DNA of 64,000 nt from Caulobacter segnis ATCC 21756 (GTDB lineage: Bacteria; Pseudomonadota; Alphaproteobacteria; Caulobacterales; Caulobacteraceae): NCBI RefSeq assembly GCF_000092285.1, contig NC_014100.1:496001-560000 (forward strand), in the 5' to 3' direction. The number at the start of each line of letters is the position of its first letter. The first letter of the stretch is position 1. Under the pieces are notes generated by a model that had not been told where the DNA came from, ran no database searches, and saw only the letters and a program-made list of their open reading frames with translations. A program made the position numbers and the translations under genes. Of this stretch, positions 42,318-51,277 are shown one piece after another.

Positions 42318-43625
42318 ATGCGCGTAGCGATGATTGGCACGGGTTATGTTGGCCTGGTGTCTGGGGCGTGTTTCGCCGACTTCGGTCACGTGGTGACGTG
42401 CATCGACAAGGATCCGAGCAAGATCGAGCGGCTGGAGCGGGGCGAGATCCCGATCTTCGAGCCTGGGCTTGATGACCTGGTGGCGCGCAACGTGCGCGAA
42501 GGTCGCCTGTTCTTCACCCTGGACGGCGCCCAGGCGATCAAGGAGGCCGACGCGGTGTTCATCGCCGTCGGCACGCCGACCCGTCGCGGCGATGGCCACG
42601 CCGACCTGTCTTACGTCTACGCCGCCGCTGAAGAGATCGCCGGCCTGATCGACGGCTACACCGTGGTAGTCACCAAGTCGACCGTGCCGGTGGGCACCGG
42701 CGACGAAGTCGAGGCAATCATCAAGAAGGTCCGCCCCGACGCCCAGTTCGCCGTGGTCTCCAACCCCGAGTTCCTGCGTGAAGGCGCGGCGATCGAGGAC
42801 TTCAAGCGCCCCGACCGCGTGGTGGTCGGCACGGACGACGAGCGGGCCCAGGCGGTGATGCGCGACCTCTACCGGCCGCTGAGCCTCAACGAGACGCCGA
42901 TCGTCTTCACCGGCCGCCGCACCAGCGAGCTGATCAAGTACGCGGCCAACGCCTTCCTGGCGATGAAGATCACCTTCATCAACGAGATGGCCGACCTCTG
43001 CGAGAAAGTCGGGGCCGACGTCCAGTCGGTGGCCAAAGGCATTGGCCTGGACAAGCGGATCGGCGGCAAGTTCCTGAACGCCGGCCCGGGCTATGGCGGC
43101 AGCTGCTTCCCCAAGGACACCATCGCACTGGTCAAGACCGCCCAGCAGTACGGCGCGCCGACCCGGCTGATCGAGACCACCGTCGAGGTCAACACCGCCC
43201 GCAAGAAGGCCATGGCCGACAAGGTCGCCGCCGCCATCGGCACGACCAACCTGGCCGGCAAGACGATCGGCGTCCTGGGCGTGACCTTCAAGCCCAACAC
43301 CGACGACATGCGCGATGCGCCCAGCCTCGACATCCTGCCGGCCCTGCAGGCCATGGGCGCCAAGGTCCAGGCCTTCGATCCGGAGGGCGCCAAGGAAGCC
43401 GCCCACATGCTGGAGGGCGTGGAGTTCAAGGCCGGCGCCTACGAGGCCGCCGAGGGCGCCGACGCCCTGGTCATCCTCACCGAATGGGACCAGTTCCGGG
43501 CCCTCGACCTCGACCGCGTCAAGCTGCTTCTGAAGGCGCCGGTCGTGGTCGACCTGCGCAACGTCTACAAGGCGGCCGAGATGGAGCGTCACGGCTTCAC
43601 CTACGCCTCCATCGGACGCGGCTGA
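42318..43625 (+). CDS. ugd: UDP-glucose 6-dehydrogenase
   Basis: A 435-aa enzyme oxidising UDP-glucose to UDP-glucuronate with NAD+. It has the N-terminal Rossmann motif IGTGYVGLVSGACFADFG, VGTPTRRGDGHADLSYV, NPEFLREGAAIEDF, KYAANAFLAMKITFINE, the catalytic Cys263 in GPGYGGSCFPKDT, and the C-terminal UDP-binding LGVTFKPNTDDMRDAPS. ATG 42318 is preceded by GGGGG; five extra codons are in frame upstream. By eye its base composition is as GC-rich as the chromosome, unlike several later island genes. Its stop overlaps the next glycosyltransferase (TGATG). It implies a uronic acid in the polysaccharide. Confidence 0.95.
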   Translation: MRVAMIGTGYVGLVSGACFADFGHVVTCIDKDPSKIERLERGEIPIFEPGLDDLVARNVREGRLFFTLDGAQAIKEADAVFIAVGTPTRRGDGHADLSYVYAAAEEIAGLIDGYTVVVTKSTVPVGTGDEVEAIIKKVRPDAQFAVVSNPEFLREGAAIEDFKRPDRVVVGTDDERAQAVMRDLYRPLSLNETPIVFTGRRTSELIKYAANAFLAMKITFINEMADLCEKVGADVQSVAKGIGLDKRIGGKFLNAGPGYGGSCFPKDTIALVKTAQQYGAPTRLIETTVEVNTARKKAMADKVAAAIGTTNLAGKTIGVLGVTFKPNTDDMRDAPSLDILPALQAMGAKVQAFDPEGAKEAAHMLEGVEFKAGAYEAAEGADALVILTEWDQFRALDLDRVKLLLKAPVVVDLRNVYKAAEMERHGFTYASIGRG

Positions 43626-44941
43626 TGTTCGGCAAGGGCGGGAGCAGCCCAGGCTCTAGGAAAGTCGCCTACCCGCTCGGCATGAACGCCGAGCGGGATC
43701 CGAACCCAGCGCAACGCGTCCTGATCGTCGCCCTGAACTACGCGCCGGAACAGGTGGGCTGCGCTAAATACACCACAGAATTGGCAGAAGATCTCGTCCG
43801 GCGAGGGCATGAAGTCGAGGTGGTTTGTGCGCCGCCCTATTATCCTCAGTGGGCAATCCAGGAGGAGTATTCGGGCGCGAGATGGACCACCGAGACTCTG
43901 AACGGCGTAAAACTGCATCGCACGCCGCTTTACGTGCCGCCAAAACCCACGGGGTTGAAGCGGGTGTTGCACCTCTTGTCTTTTGGCGCGGCTTCTCTTC
44001 CGGTGTCTGTCGCGGCGGCTCGTCGCTTCCGGCCCAACATAGTTTTCGCGGTCGCGCCCACGCTCACGTCGGCAACCGCGGCGCTTGCCGCCGCGAGGGC
44101 GATCAAGGCAAGAAGCTGGCTTCACATCCAGGATTTCGAGGTGGACGCCGCGTTTGATCTTGGCCTGCTCCACAATCGCGGTGCGCGAAGCTTGGCGCTT
44201 GGCGTTGAGCGAGCCCTTCTGCGGCAGTTTGATCAGGTCTCGAGCATCTCGCCCGCGATGACGGCGTTGCTAACGCGGAAGGGCGTTGAACCCGATAGGA
44301 TATTCGAGCTCCGCAACTGGGTTGATGTGGATGCTATCCAAGCTATGCCGGCGGGATATGGAACCTATCGCAAAGAGGTCGGTATTCCGAGCGACCATCT
44401 CGTGGCGCTCTATTCTGGCAACATGGCGGCAAAGCAGGGCATAGAGATGTTGGCCGAGGTCGCCCGCCGCATGGAGGCGAGCAACGCGCCTATCACATTC
44501 CTCCTCTGTGGCGACGGGCCTGCCCGCGCGCCACTGGAGGTATCCTGTGAGGGTCTCGGCAATGTTCGGTTCCTGCCCCTGCAGCCGGTCGAGCGACTAA
44601 ATGAGCTGCTGAACACCGCCGACATTCATTTGTTGCCCCAGAGACCCGAGGCCGCAGACCTAGTGTTGCCGTCCAAGCTTACAGGCATGCTCGCTTCTGG
44701 GCGCCCCGTGGTGGCCATGGCTCAACAGGGCTCGGGCTTGGCCAGCGAGATTGAAGGTTGCGGTGTCGCTGTCGAGGCGACAGTCGGAGCCATGGCCGAA
44801 GGGCTTCTGACCCTAAGCCGGGACGCTGCACTTAGGGCCCGTCTCGGCTCCACCGCCCGCCGATGCGCTGAGGAGCGATGGCGCAAGAGCGCCATCATCA
44901 GTGGATTTGAAGATCGGCTCTCGGCCCTATTTGCGAGTTAG
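43625..44941 (+). CDS. GT4 glycosyltransferase, WcaI-like
   Basis: A 438-aa GT-B fold glycosyltransferase resembling WcaI. The N-terminal Rossmann half begins VLIVALNYAPEQVGCAKYTTELAEDLVRRGHEVEVV. The C-terminal donor-binding half has YSGNMAAKQGIEMLAEV, LCGDGPAR, and ADLVLPSKLTGMLASGRPVVA with the E-equivalent region typical for this branch. It should add a sugar to the lipid-linked repeat unit in the cytoplasm. ATG 43625 overlaps the ugd stop; a second ATG at 43682 is possible. The donor is unknown; GDP-fucose from gmd/fcl or UDP-glucuronate from ugd are the candidates available in this locus. Confidence 0.88.
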   Translation: MFGKGGSSPGSRKVAYPLGMNAERDPNPAQRVLIVALNYAPEQVGCAKYTTELAEDLVRRGHEVEVVCAPPYYPQWAIQEEYSGARWTTETLNGVKLHRTPLYVPPKPTGLKRVLHLLSFGAASLPVSVAAARRFRPNIVFAVAPTLTSATAALAAARAIKARSWLHIQDFEVDAAFDLGLLHNRGARSLALGVERALLRQFDQVSSISPAMTALLTRKGVEPDRIFELRNWVDVDAIQAMPAGYGTYRKEVGIPSDHLVALYSGNMAAKQGIEMLAEVARRMEASNAPITFLLCGDGPARAPLEVSCEGLGNVRFLPLQPVERLNELLNTADIHLLPQRPEAADLVLPSKLTGMLASGRPVVAMAQQGSGLASEIEGCGVAVEATVGAMAEGLLTLSRDAALRARLGSTARRCAEERWRKSAIISGFEDRLSALFAS

Positions 44942-45127
44942 GATCGATGTGATGACATGGACCGAAGTCAATGAGGCTCATTGACGTCGGAGAGCCGACG
45001 AGTTGGCTACCTCATAGAGCCTTATGATTTAAGCGCGCGCTCAACACTAAAAATCCGAGCTTGGCGTTCCGTATCTGATCCCCACAGTTCCATCTAGTTC
45101 GAGTCGCCAAGAGATCGCCGCCTTCTC

Positions 45128-46918
45128 GTGAGACAAGCCATGTTCTCTTGCTCCTCCGATGCGCCAGACCGCAGATCCTTCCTGAAGACGAGCGCGTTCG
45201 GCGCCGCGGCGCTGGGAACGGGTTGGGCCGTGGCCAGTCCCGCATCACCTCACGCTGTCGGTCTGTTTACCGACCTGCGGGACACGAGCGTACCGCCGGG
45301 AAAGCAACTGATCGAAACAAGCGGCTTCCAGGTGGCGGGTGTCGGAGCGGCGGTATACCGGCGCTCCAGCAATGTCGGGGAGACGCATTTTCGGTCCCGT
45401 TCCGCAGATGGAGCCTGGTGGGAGTTGAACGAAAAAAGAGTGACGCTCGCCATGCTCGGTGCGCAGGACTCTGAACCGGGGAGCGGTGCTGCGACCGCAG
45501 TGTCTTCTAAGCCTACTGTCGTCGGCAAGCGTCAGATGGTTCGCGCCGGACAGCTCATCAACATGCCAAACGGCAGCGTACCGCTTGTCATCGCGGGCGA
45601 CGGAGCCCGCGTGGACGATGTACGCATCGCGGGAGATACACTGGCGCCGCAGCTTATCGGGGCAGCTTCCACCGTCGGCGGGCTATCGAACGTCCATGTG
45701 CGCTCTGTGGTACTGGGTGGCGTAGGCGTAAGGACGCTGCACGGCGTGAACCTGGCGGTCGGCGGTCTTCGGAATTGGAGTTTCCGGGACCTCGCCATCG
45801 ACAGCGCTGGCTACGGCTTCTTGACGAATGTGCCCTCCGGCGTGAGCGGGGCGAGCAACATGCGCCTCATGGACTTCTCGATCTCCGCAGGCTCTGACGC
45901 GATCGAACTGAACGCGCCTTACGCCGCCCAGATCAATACCGTCATTTGGGGCGGGCACCTTCAAGCAAGGCCAGCCGACCGTAAGACATCGGGGTTCTCC
46001 CTAGGGCTGGCTCACTGCTCATCCTTCGTAGCTGGCGGTTTTGTGTCTATTGGCTCGTCCAACGAGGGTGTCCATGTAGAGGATGGGTCCTCGTTGGGTG
46101 TCCTCGGCGCCTTCGTCCTGAACGAGACGGGGACAGAGGGTATCCGTCACTATCGGTCGGGGAAAAACTGGGGCGAAGGGACACCAATTGTCTTTTCTGC
46201 TTTCGCTGCCGCGCGAGCAGAAAGGGTCGGCTTCGCGGGAAGCAGCGGCTTTTATAATGCTTATGACGCACAGGGCGCTCAGGGGCGTTCACCCATCGTC
46301 GCCGCGTACTTCAAGGGCTATGAAACAGGGCTGTATCTAAATGGCCCTGAGTTATTCTCTGTCGGCTATGTCTCGGTGGACGGCGCAACCAACGTTCTTC
46401 ACTTGTCTTCCATGGGCAAAGCGCTCTCTTCAGTCGTTTACTCTGAGGGGGCCAAGGTCTTCTTGCGGGAGGAGGGTGGCAGGGGAGGTGGGGCGGAGGC
46501 TGGCGCCTTCCACCAACTAGACAGCGCACCGCTTAAGATCATCCAGCCTTCTATTGAACCCCGCCGCAGCGTCGCCTGCGTATCAGAGTTCAGTTGCCCG
46601 GCTCTTGGCCCTATTCCTAGGGAGGCCAGCGGCCCCAGCGGTATGTGGATTGATCTCTTTGCCGCGCCAGCTTTGATGAACGCCCGTGTGAAAGTCCGCG
46701 CGCTCGGCCAGGGGAGTATGTACTGGTCGGCGGACGTTTTTTATGACGGTAGGACTGTGACCGTCGAGCGGGTGTTGAAGAAGACGAGCGGGGACCTAGA
46801 GGTCTTGGAGCCGAGTCTGAGGGTGGCCGGCGGAAAGATGCAGTTCTTGGTCAAGGCCAAAAACGTGGGCGCCTTGAAATCCATCTGGCTCCACGTAGCT
46901 GGCGAATATTGTCTTTAG
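45128..46918 (+). CDS. Tat-exported right-handed beta-helix-like protein
   Basis: A 596-aa protein with a clear twin-arginine signal (DRRSFLKTSAFGAAALGTGWAVA). The body has the repetitive short-strand pattern of a parallel beta-helix (VDDVRIAGDTL, LSNVHVRSVVLGG, LRNWSFRDLAIDSAGYGF, MRLMDFSISAGSDAIEL), as in pectate-lyase-like proteins and phage tailspikes, with a distinct C-terminal beta domain. I saw no lyase active-site motif. The frame opens at GTG 45128, with ATG 45140 as an alternative; no strong ribosome-binding site decides. Set among glycosyltransferases it may trim, modify or bind the polysaccharide outside the cell. It is followed 17 bp later by an acyltransferase gene. Confidence 0.75.
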   Translation: MRQAMFSCSSDAPDRRSFLKTSAFGAAALGTGWAVASPASPHAVGLFTDLRDTSVPPGKQLIETSGFQVAGVGAAVYRRSSNVGETHFRSRSADGAWWELNEKRVTLAMLGAQDSEPGSGAATAVSSKPTVVGKRQMVRAGQLINMPNGSVPLVIAGDGARVDDVRIAGDTLAPQLIGAASTVGGLSNVHVRSVVLGGVGVRTLHGVNLAVGGLRNWSFRDLAIDSAGYGFLTNVPSGVSGASNMRLMDFSISAGSDAIELNAPYAAQINTVIWGGHLQARPADRKTSGFSLGLAHCSSFVAGGFVSIGSSNEGVHVEDGSSLGVLGAFVLNETGTEGIRHYRSGKNWGEGTPIVFSAFAAARAERVGFAGSSGFYNAYDAQGAQGRSPIVAAYFKGYETGLYLNGPELFSVGYVSVDGATNVLHLSSMGKALSSVVYSEGAKVFLREEGGRGGGAEAGAFHQLDSAPLKIIQPSIEPRRSVACVSEFSCPALGPIPREASGPSGMWIDLFAAPALMNARVKVRALGQGSMYWSADVFYDGRTVTVERVLKKTSGDLEVLEPSLRVAGGKMQFLVKAKNVGALKSIWLHVAGEYCL

Positions 46919-46935
46919 GAACTTTGGAGGCTGCT

Positions 46936-47508
46936 GTGTCGCGCGTTCAAGATTTATCTCGGTTCGAGTTGCCTGCGGGTTTCAGGGGGCGATCGGCGAT
47001 CACGGTGCAGCTATGGTGGCTAGTACAAGCCACGGCTTTCGCGGCGTCGCCCCAATTCTTATACGGATGGCGACGATGGCTTCTGCGCTGTTTTGGCGCT
47101 CGGATCGGCAAGAACGTGCTGATCCGACCCAGCGCCAGGATCACCTATCCCTGGAAGGTTACGATCGGCGACCGCAGTTGGGTGGGTGATCGGGCGGAAC
47201 TCTATAGCCTGGGGGAAATTGTGATTGGCCAGGACGCGGTCGTTTCCCAAAACAGCTATCTGTGCACCGGCAGTCACGATATCCGTGCGGTAGGTTTTGA
47301 CATCTTCGCTCAGTCCATCACGGTTGAAGATGAGGCGTGGGTCGCCGCCGATGTTTTCGTGCATCCAGGCGTGACGATTGCACGGGGCTCTGTCGTGGGC
47401 GCGCGTTCGGTGGTTACCAAATCCACGCGCCCCTACTACGTCCACACTGGATCCCCCGCCACTCCAGTGTCTCCAAGACGGTCCGATCTTGGGATTTTGG
47501 AACAGTAG
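46936..47508 (+). CDS. WcaF-like hexapeptide acetyltransferase
   Basis: A 190-aa left-handed beta-helix acyltransferase of the LbH/WcaF (colanic acid acetyltransferase) type, which O-acetylates a sugar from acetyl-CoA. The N-terminal helical part contains WWLVQATAFAASPQFLYGWRRWLLRCFGARIGKNVLIRPSARITYPWKVTIGD. The helix part has SQNSYLCTGSHDIRAVGFD and the catalytic-type His in GSHD. Later repeats are ITVEDEAWVAADVFVHPGVTIARGSVVGARSVVTKS. I chose GTG 46936 for the GGAGG 5 nt upstream rather than the TTG at 46909 that overlaps the previous gene. Confidence 0.88.
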   Translation: MSRVQDLSRFELPAGFRGRSAITVQLWWLVQATAFAASPQFLYGWRRWLLRCFGARIGKNVLIRPSARITYPWKVTIGDRSWVGDRAELYSLGEIVIGQDAVVSQNSYLCTGSHDIRAVGFDIFAQSITVEDEAWVAADVFVHPGVTIARGSVVGARSVVTKSTRPYYVHTGSPATPVSPRRSDLGILEQ

Positions 47509-47631
47509 CTAAATACTTGGCACGGATCCACCAGGCTACACGAGATAATCCGGACGAATCTTGGATCTTTCTGGGCGAAACCCGGCAACTCTCGCCATCA
47601 AATGGCGTTCAGGTCGGTCGATATTGAAAGC

Positions 47632-47650
47632 GTGAGGGCCTCACCTTTCT
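47632..47650. terminator. Weak stem-loop between convergent genes
   Basis: GTGAG-GGC-CTCAC followed by CTTTCT, in the 161-bp gap between the convergent acetyltransferase and glycosyltransferase genes. The stem is only 5 bp, so this is a tentative terminator for the plus-strand gene. Confidence 0.25.
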
Positions 47651-47669
47651 GTGCGGCTTATTCGCTGAC

Positions 47670-48854
47670 CTAGACTACTTGCAGCGCGACAACTTGCTCG
47701 CGGATTAGTTCGATCAGCGCGGGACCTGTTCGGCTTACGTCGAACTTCTCGAAAAAAAGCCTACTTGAGGAGGATGCCATGACGTTCTTCTCTTCAGGCG
47801 TCAGCTCAGCCCATCGCTGAAGCAGCCTTGTCGTCCCAGCTTGATCATCTGTCTCGACGAGGCCTGCATTGGCGTTGCTAACCTCACGCCAGATATTCAC
47901 CTTGTCTGTAATTAGCACAGGGCGGCCGCAGGCTAACGCCTCAGCGACGGCAATGCCAAAGTTCTCCTGGTGCGAAGGCAGAACGAACGCTTCGCAATGA
48001 TGGAAGGCTCCCCACTTGGCGTCGCCCTTCAGCAGGCCTGGCCAGTGGATTCGATCAGCGATGCCGGCCGCCGCGGCCTGAGCCTTCAAGTCGTTGACGA
48101 TGCCGATCTCGTCAGGGCCGGCGATGACCAGATGAAGGGTTGGGTCCAGATGCGCCGTCTCGGCGAAGGCGCGAATGAGGAGGTCACATCCCTTCTTGGG
48201 GTGGATGCGGCTAAGGAACAGCAAGTACCGTTGTCCGGCCAGCCCGGGGGTCAGCGCTTCAAAAGCCTGCTTCTGTAGAGGCGTCGCTATGGGCGTGCGA
48301 GCGGTGCCATAGCCCACGACCTTGGGTCTATAGCGATGGCCAAAGAATTGGTTGTGCGCGAGCAGCTTTTCTTCTTCGGTGGTGAAGAACACAGCCTGGG
48401 CGCCAGAGAGCAGAGGGCCGTCCGCCACTGTCCAGAAGGCCTGCTTGGCGAGATGCTTGAGCGGGTAGCGAGCCTTGAACCAAGGATCCAGCATGCCGTG
48501 CGAGAACACGAAGTAGGGAAGCGACGAGTGGGGAAGGACACGGGAGGCGGCAAAGCTCGCATAATTCCAGAGTCCATGGACAACCGCGGCGTCGTAGCGC
48601 GTGAGATTCTCGCGAAGCCAAGGAATAAGGTCGGGCGTATAGCCGTAGTGCGCCGGCCAACCTTTGGTCGGGCGTCGCTTGCCCATAGGGTGAACTGTCA
48701 TCGGGCAGCCCCCAACCCATGGATCTTCAGGACGATCAAGGGTTACGAGCTCGCGCTCTACCATGCCCAAAGTGGTCTCATTCTGCCGGATGAGGCCCTC
48801 GATCGGCCCGCCGTAGGCGGGGCTGGACGACGGAATGACGTGAAGAAGCCTCAC
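47670..48854 (-). CDS. GT4 glycosyltransferase
   Basis: A 394-aa GT-B glycosyltransferase. The N-terminal half starts RLLHVIPSSSPAYGGPIEGLIRQNETT and includes VHGLWNYASFAASRVL and FSHGMLDPWFKARYPLK. The C-terminal half has LFLSRIHPKKGCDLLIRAFAE, LVIAGPDE and the EX7E-type FVLPSHQENFGIAVAEALACGRPVL, the hallmark of family GT4. GTG 48854 has GGAAAGG upstream; the frame extends further to 48944. It is the third gene of a minus-strand group with the polymerase-like protein and another glycosyltransferase. The sugar donor cannot be assigned. Confidence 0.9.
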   Translation of the reverse strand: MRLLHVIPSSSPAYGGPIEGLIRQNETTLGMVERELVTLDRPEDPWVGGCPMTVHPMGKRRPTKGWPAHYGYTPDLIPWLRENLTRYDAAVVHGLWNYASFAASRVLPHSSLPYFVFSHGMLDPWFKARYPLKHLAKQAFWTVADGPLLSGAQAVFFTTEEEKLLAHNQFFGHRYRPKVVGYGTARTPIATPLQKQAFEALTPGLAGQRYLLFLSRIHPKKGCDLLIRAFAETAHLDPTLHLVIAGPDEIGIVNDLKAQAAAAGIADRIHWPGLLKGDAKWGAFHHCEAFVLPSHQENFGIAVAEALACGRPVLITDKVNIWREVSNANAGLVETDDQAGTTRLLQRWAELTPEEKNVMASSSSRLFFEKFDVSRTGPALIELIREQVVALQVV

Positions 48855-48974
48855 GACACACCTTTCCAATGCGTGTTCGAATTGTCGGTCGGACCTATCT
48901 GTGAAGCCGCCTTGATCATGGACTGGCTGTAGTCTTGTTCCCAAGCTCCAGCGAGCTTCGCGGTTGAGGCGCGA

Positions 48975-50276
48975 TTAGGCATGGAGCGGGGCCTTTCTAG
49001 AGGAGGGGTGAGCACGGGTTAGGCGATAACCGTTCGCGGAAATCAGCTTTCTTCTCGCGGCAGCCAGCGCGCCAATAGCCAGTGGCAGATAGGGATTTGC
49101 GATAAAGTAATTTGATGCTGACGCGCTAAAAACTATCGCTGTGAATATGTATATATATAGATATAGCGCGCTGTCATCAATTCTTCCGCTTAGTGCATCC
49201 TTGATGAAGGATTTGGCCGGGTAAAGGATCATGAATATGATGACAAATATACCTGCAAGCCCGTACTTGTGAAATACGGCGACGGGTAGAAAGTGAATAT
49301 TGTTGACGGACCTCATGCCTTGCAGTGCGTTGTTGCCAACGGAGGCGTCTAGAGAGCCTGACATGTCAATCGTCCGGCCCAGGCCTTTCCCGAATACGAC
49401 TTCTGCAACAGTCGCGCCTTCGAAGTCGCGCTTCACCATTTCGACTTCATAGAAGCGCTGAAAAGTAGCGATATTGTCTTCAAGTCTAGCGCCGCGTAGG
49501 AGCATCGCGCCTTCGCGCAGGTTTCTTGGGAGTGGCTTTAAGGCGGATGCATCCACAGTTACAGCTGCGACATAGGCCAGAAAGATGCAGGTAATAAGCC
49601 CGAGCAAGATTCCATAACGACGCCGATATAGAAGCACAACGCCTATAGCTGCGACAAGAGAAAGTAGTGACGCTCTAGACATTGCCAGTTTCGGCGTGAA
49701 ACTCGTCAAGTCGAGGTGCAGGAACACCAACCCCAATAGGCTGGCCAAACGATTCGTGTTGCTACCGTTCTGCGATGCGCCAAAAATGAAAATGGCCGCC
49801 ATTAGGGGATAGGGTAGTAAGGGCTCGGGCGATATGCTTGAAACGATGGATAGGGTGCAGGCAAATATGTAAAGCCATGGTGACGTGAGAATAGAGCGCG
49901 AATCTTCGTCAGAACTGCGATCCGTGTAAGATGTAAAGAAAAGCAGGGCTCCGACGTATGTGTATATTGTCCAGGAAATTATATATATAATTGAGTTTTG
50001 ATTGAATATGCCGATAATGGTGGAGCAAAGCACGGGGAGTGCTGCAAGGGCCGTTATTAGAGCGCCGCGCGGGGCATTAATTACGCGTTTCCTGGTGAAA
50101 AGGTAAAATAGGGCTCCTAAGCCCAGAGATGCGTATATCATTCCGTTGATATATGGAATGCGGGCGAAGCCTTGAATCCTCGCCACATACACTACGAGAA
50201 CGGTGGATATTATCACCACTGCCATATAATACAGTGTGTATAACGAGAGGCTGTCGAGCCTTTTCCTTGGGGGCAT
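48975..50276 (-). CDS. Wzy-like O-antigen polymerase/ligase family membrane protein
   Basis: A 433-aa integral membrane protein with roughly ten hydrophobic helices. A large polar loop in the second half contains VVFGKGLGRTIDMSG and NNIHFLPVAVFHKYGLAGIFVIIFMILYP, the pattern seen in the periplasmic loop and following helix of O-antigen polymerases (short G-x-G, then HN-like, then K-x-GL-G). It should polymerise lipid-linked repeat units in the periplasm. By eye its base composition is markedly AT-richer than the rest of the window, which is common for wzy genes and for transferred DNA. The start at 50276 is only 2 bp after the stop of the upstream glycosyltransferase. Confidence 0.8.
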   Translation of the reverse strand: MPPRKRLDSLSLYTLYYMAVVIISTVLVVYVARIQGFARIPYINGMIYASLGLGALFYLFTRKRVINAPRGALITALAALPVLCSTIIGIFNQNSIIYIISWTIYTYVGALLFFTSYTDRSSDEDSRSILTSPWLYIFACTLSIVSSISPEPLLPYPLMAAIFIFGASQNGSNTNRLASLLGLVFLHLDLTSFTPKLAMSRASLLSLVAAIGVVLLYRRRYGILLGLITCIFLAYVAAVTVDASALKPLPRNLREGAMLLRGARLEDNIATFQRFYEVEMVKRDFEGATVAEVVFGKGLGRTIDMSGSLDASVGNNALQGMRSVNNIHFLPVAVFHKYGLAGIFVIIFMILYPAKSFIKDALSGRIDDSALYLYIYIFTAIVFSASASNYFIANPYLPLAIGALAAARRKLISANGYRLTRAHPSSRKAPLHA

Positions 50277-50278
50277 TA

Positions 50279-51190
50279 TTACGCTCGGAATGAACGGTTT
50301 CTGGGCGAAAGTGCTGGATAGGCGGCTTCGAGCGCGCTGAATTGGCTGTCATTGCCTGCGGCTACCACGTTTTCATGGACTAGGCCGCACTCCTGAGATC
50401 GAGGCCAGTTTACAAAGTCAAACCGGGCGGGCGTGCGAATGCGCTGTATTCCGGCGAGTTCGGACATGGCGAACAGCCAAATATCGTCAGCCATCGGGCA
50501 AAGTCGCTGAAATGCCGCTTCATTTAAGGTCTCTTTCGGTAGGGCGGCGGGAGGGTAAATTATTCCTCCTATCCCTGTCAGAAACAGCCGGTTGTGGCTA
50601 TCCACGTCTGACCGGCGCCGGGTGTCGAACGTCCATTCAGCATAAGGCTTCGCGTGACCGTCCGGTGCAAATTTGGCGATATGGCCCCGTGTGCCCACAA
50701 TTGCCCTTGGGGTCAGGCGTGCTTGATCGACGATCGTTTTGAGCCAGTTCGGCGGATAGTAAGCGTCATCATCAGCTGTGACGATGTATGAATCTGAGTA
50801 CTCGCTTAAAGACGGGATAATTTTCTTGTAGGATCGCAGGTTCTTGCAGATCCGTATCTGTAGGCCAAAATTCACCAGTTCCAGGACATCGTCAGGCAGA
50901 GAGTGCTGGTCATTCTCCGCAAGCCAAAGCACGACTTTGTCGGCTTTTACGTTTTGCAGCAGAAGGCTTTTGATGGTGCATGCGAGAACGGGGTAGCGCG
51001 GTGGATATGAAGTCAGCGATACAACTAGTGGGGCCGACAGTCCATGATCGGATTGCGAAGATGGTGGCATAAAGGCGTTTAAAGCGTTGAGGGCGCGATT
51101 TGCGCGCCACGACGCAATGCCTTGATTAACAGATCTCTTTGCCGAAACGGACCATGGAGCGATTCTTTTAATCCACTTCTTCGCCGTCAT
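50279..51190 (-). CDS. GT-A-type glycosyltransferase
   Basis: A 303-aa protein with a GT-A fold pattern. The N-terminal strand is PLVVSLTSYPPRYPVLACTIKSLLLQNVKADKVVLWLAE, followed by a metal-binding-like DDD in SDSYIVTADDDAYYPPNWLKTIV and a later MADDIWLFAM. It should transfer one sugar in repeat-unit assembly. The family is less specific than for the GT4 genes, and I cannot assign a donor. ATG 51190 has a GAG-rich site upstream. It is divergent from the flippase gene across 87 bp, which must hold both promoters, and nearly abuts the Wzy-like gene downstream. Confidence 0.78.
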   Translation of the reverse strand: MTAKKWIKRIAPWSVSAKRSVNQGIASWRANRALNALNAFMPPSSQSDHGLSAPLVVSLTSYPPRYPVLACTIKSLLLQNVKADKVVLWLAENDQHSLPDDVLELVNFGLQIRICKNLRSYKKIIPSLSEYSDSYIVTADDDAYYPPNWLKTIVDQARLTPRAIVGTRGHIAKFAPDGHAKPYAEWTFDTRRRSDVDSHNRLFLTGIGGIIYPPAALPKETLNEAAFQRLCPMADDIWLFAMSELAGIQRIRTPARFDFVNWPRSQECGLVHENVVAAGNDSQFSALEAAYPALSPRNRSFRA

Positions 51191-51277
51191 CTCTACTCGC
51201 TCTCGCGATAATGATATAAGTCTCGATTAACTGTACACGCTAGGCCTCCTTTTCGCAAAGGGCGTCGGAGCTTTTGA

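Noticed and set aside
45128..46918. Beta-helix protein as a pectate lyase or hyaluronate lyase
   Set aside because: No catalytic or calcium-binding lyase motif could be seen; only the fold pattern is supported.
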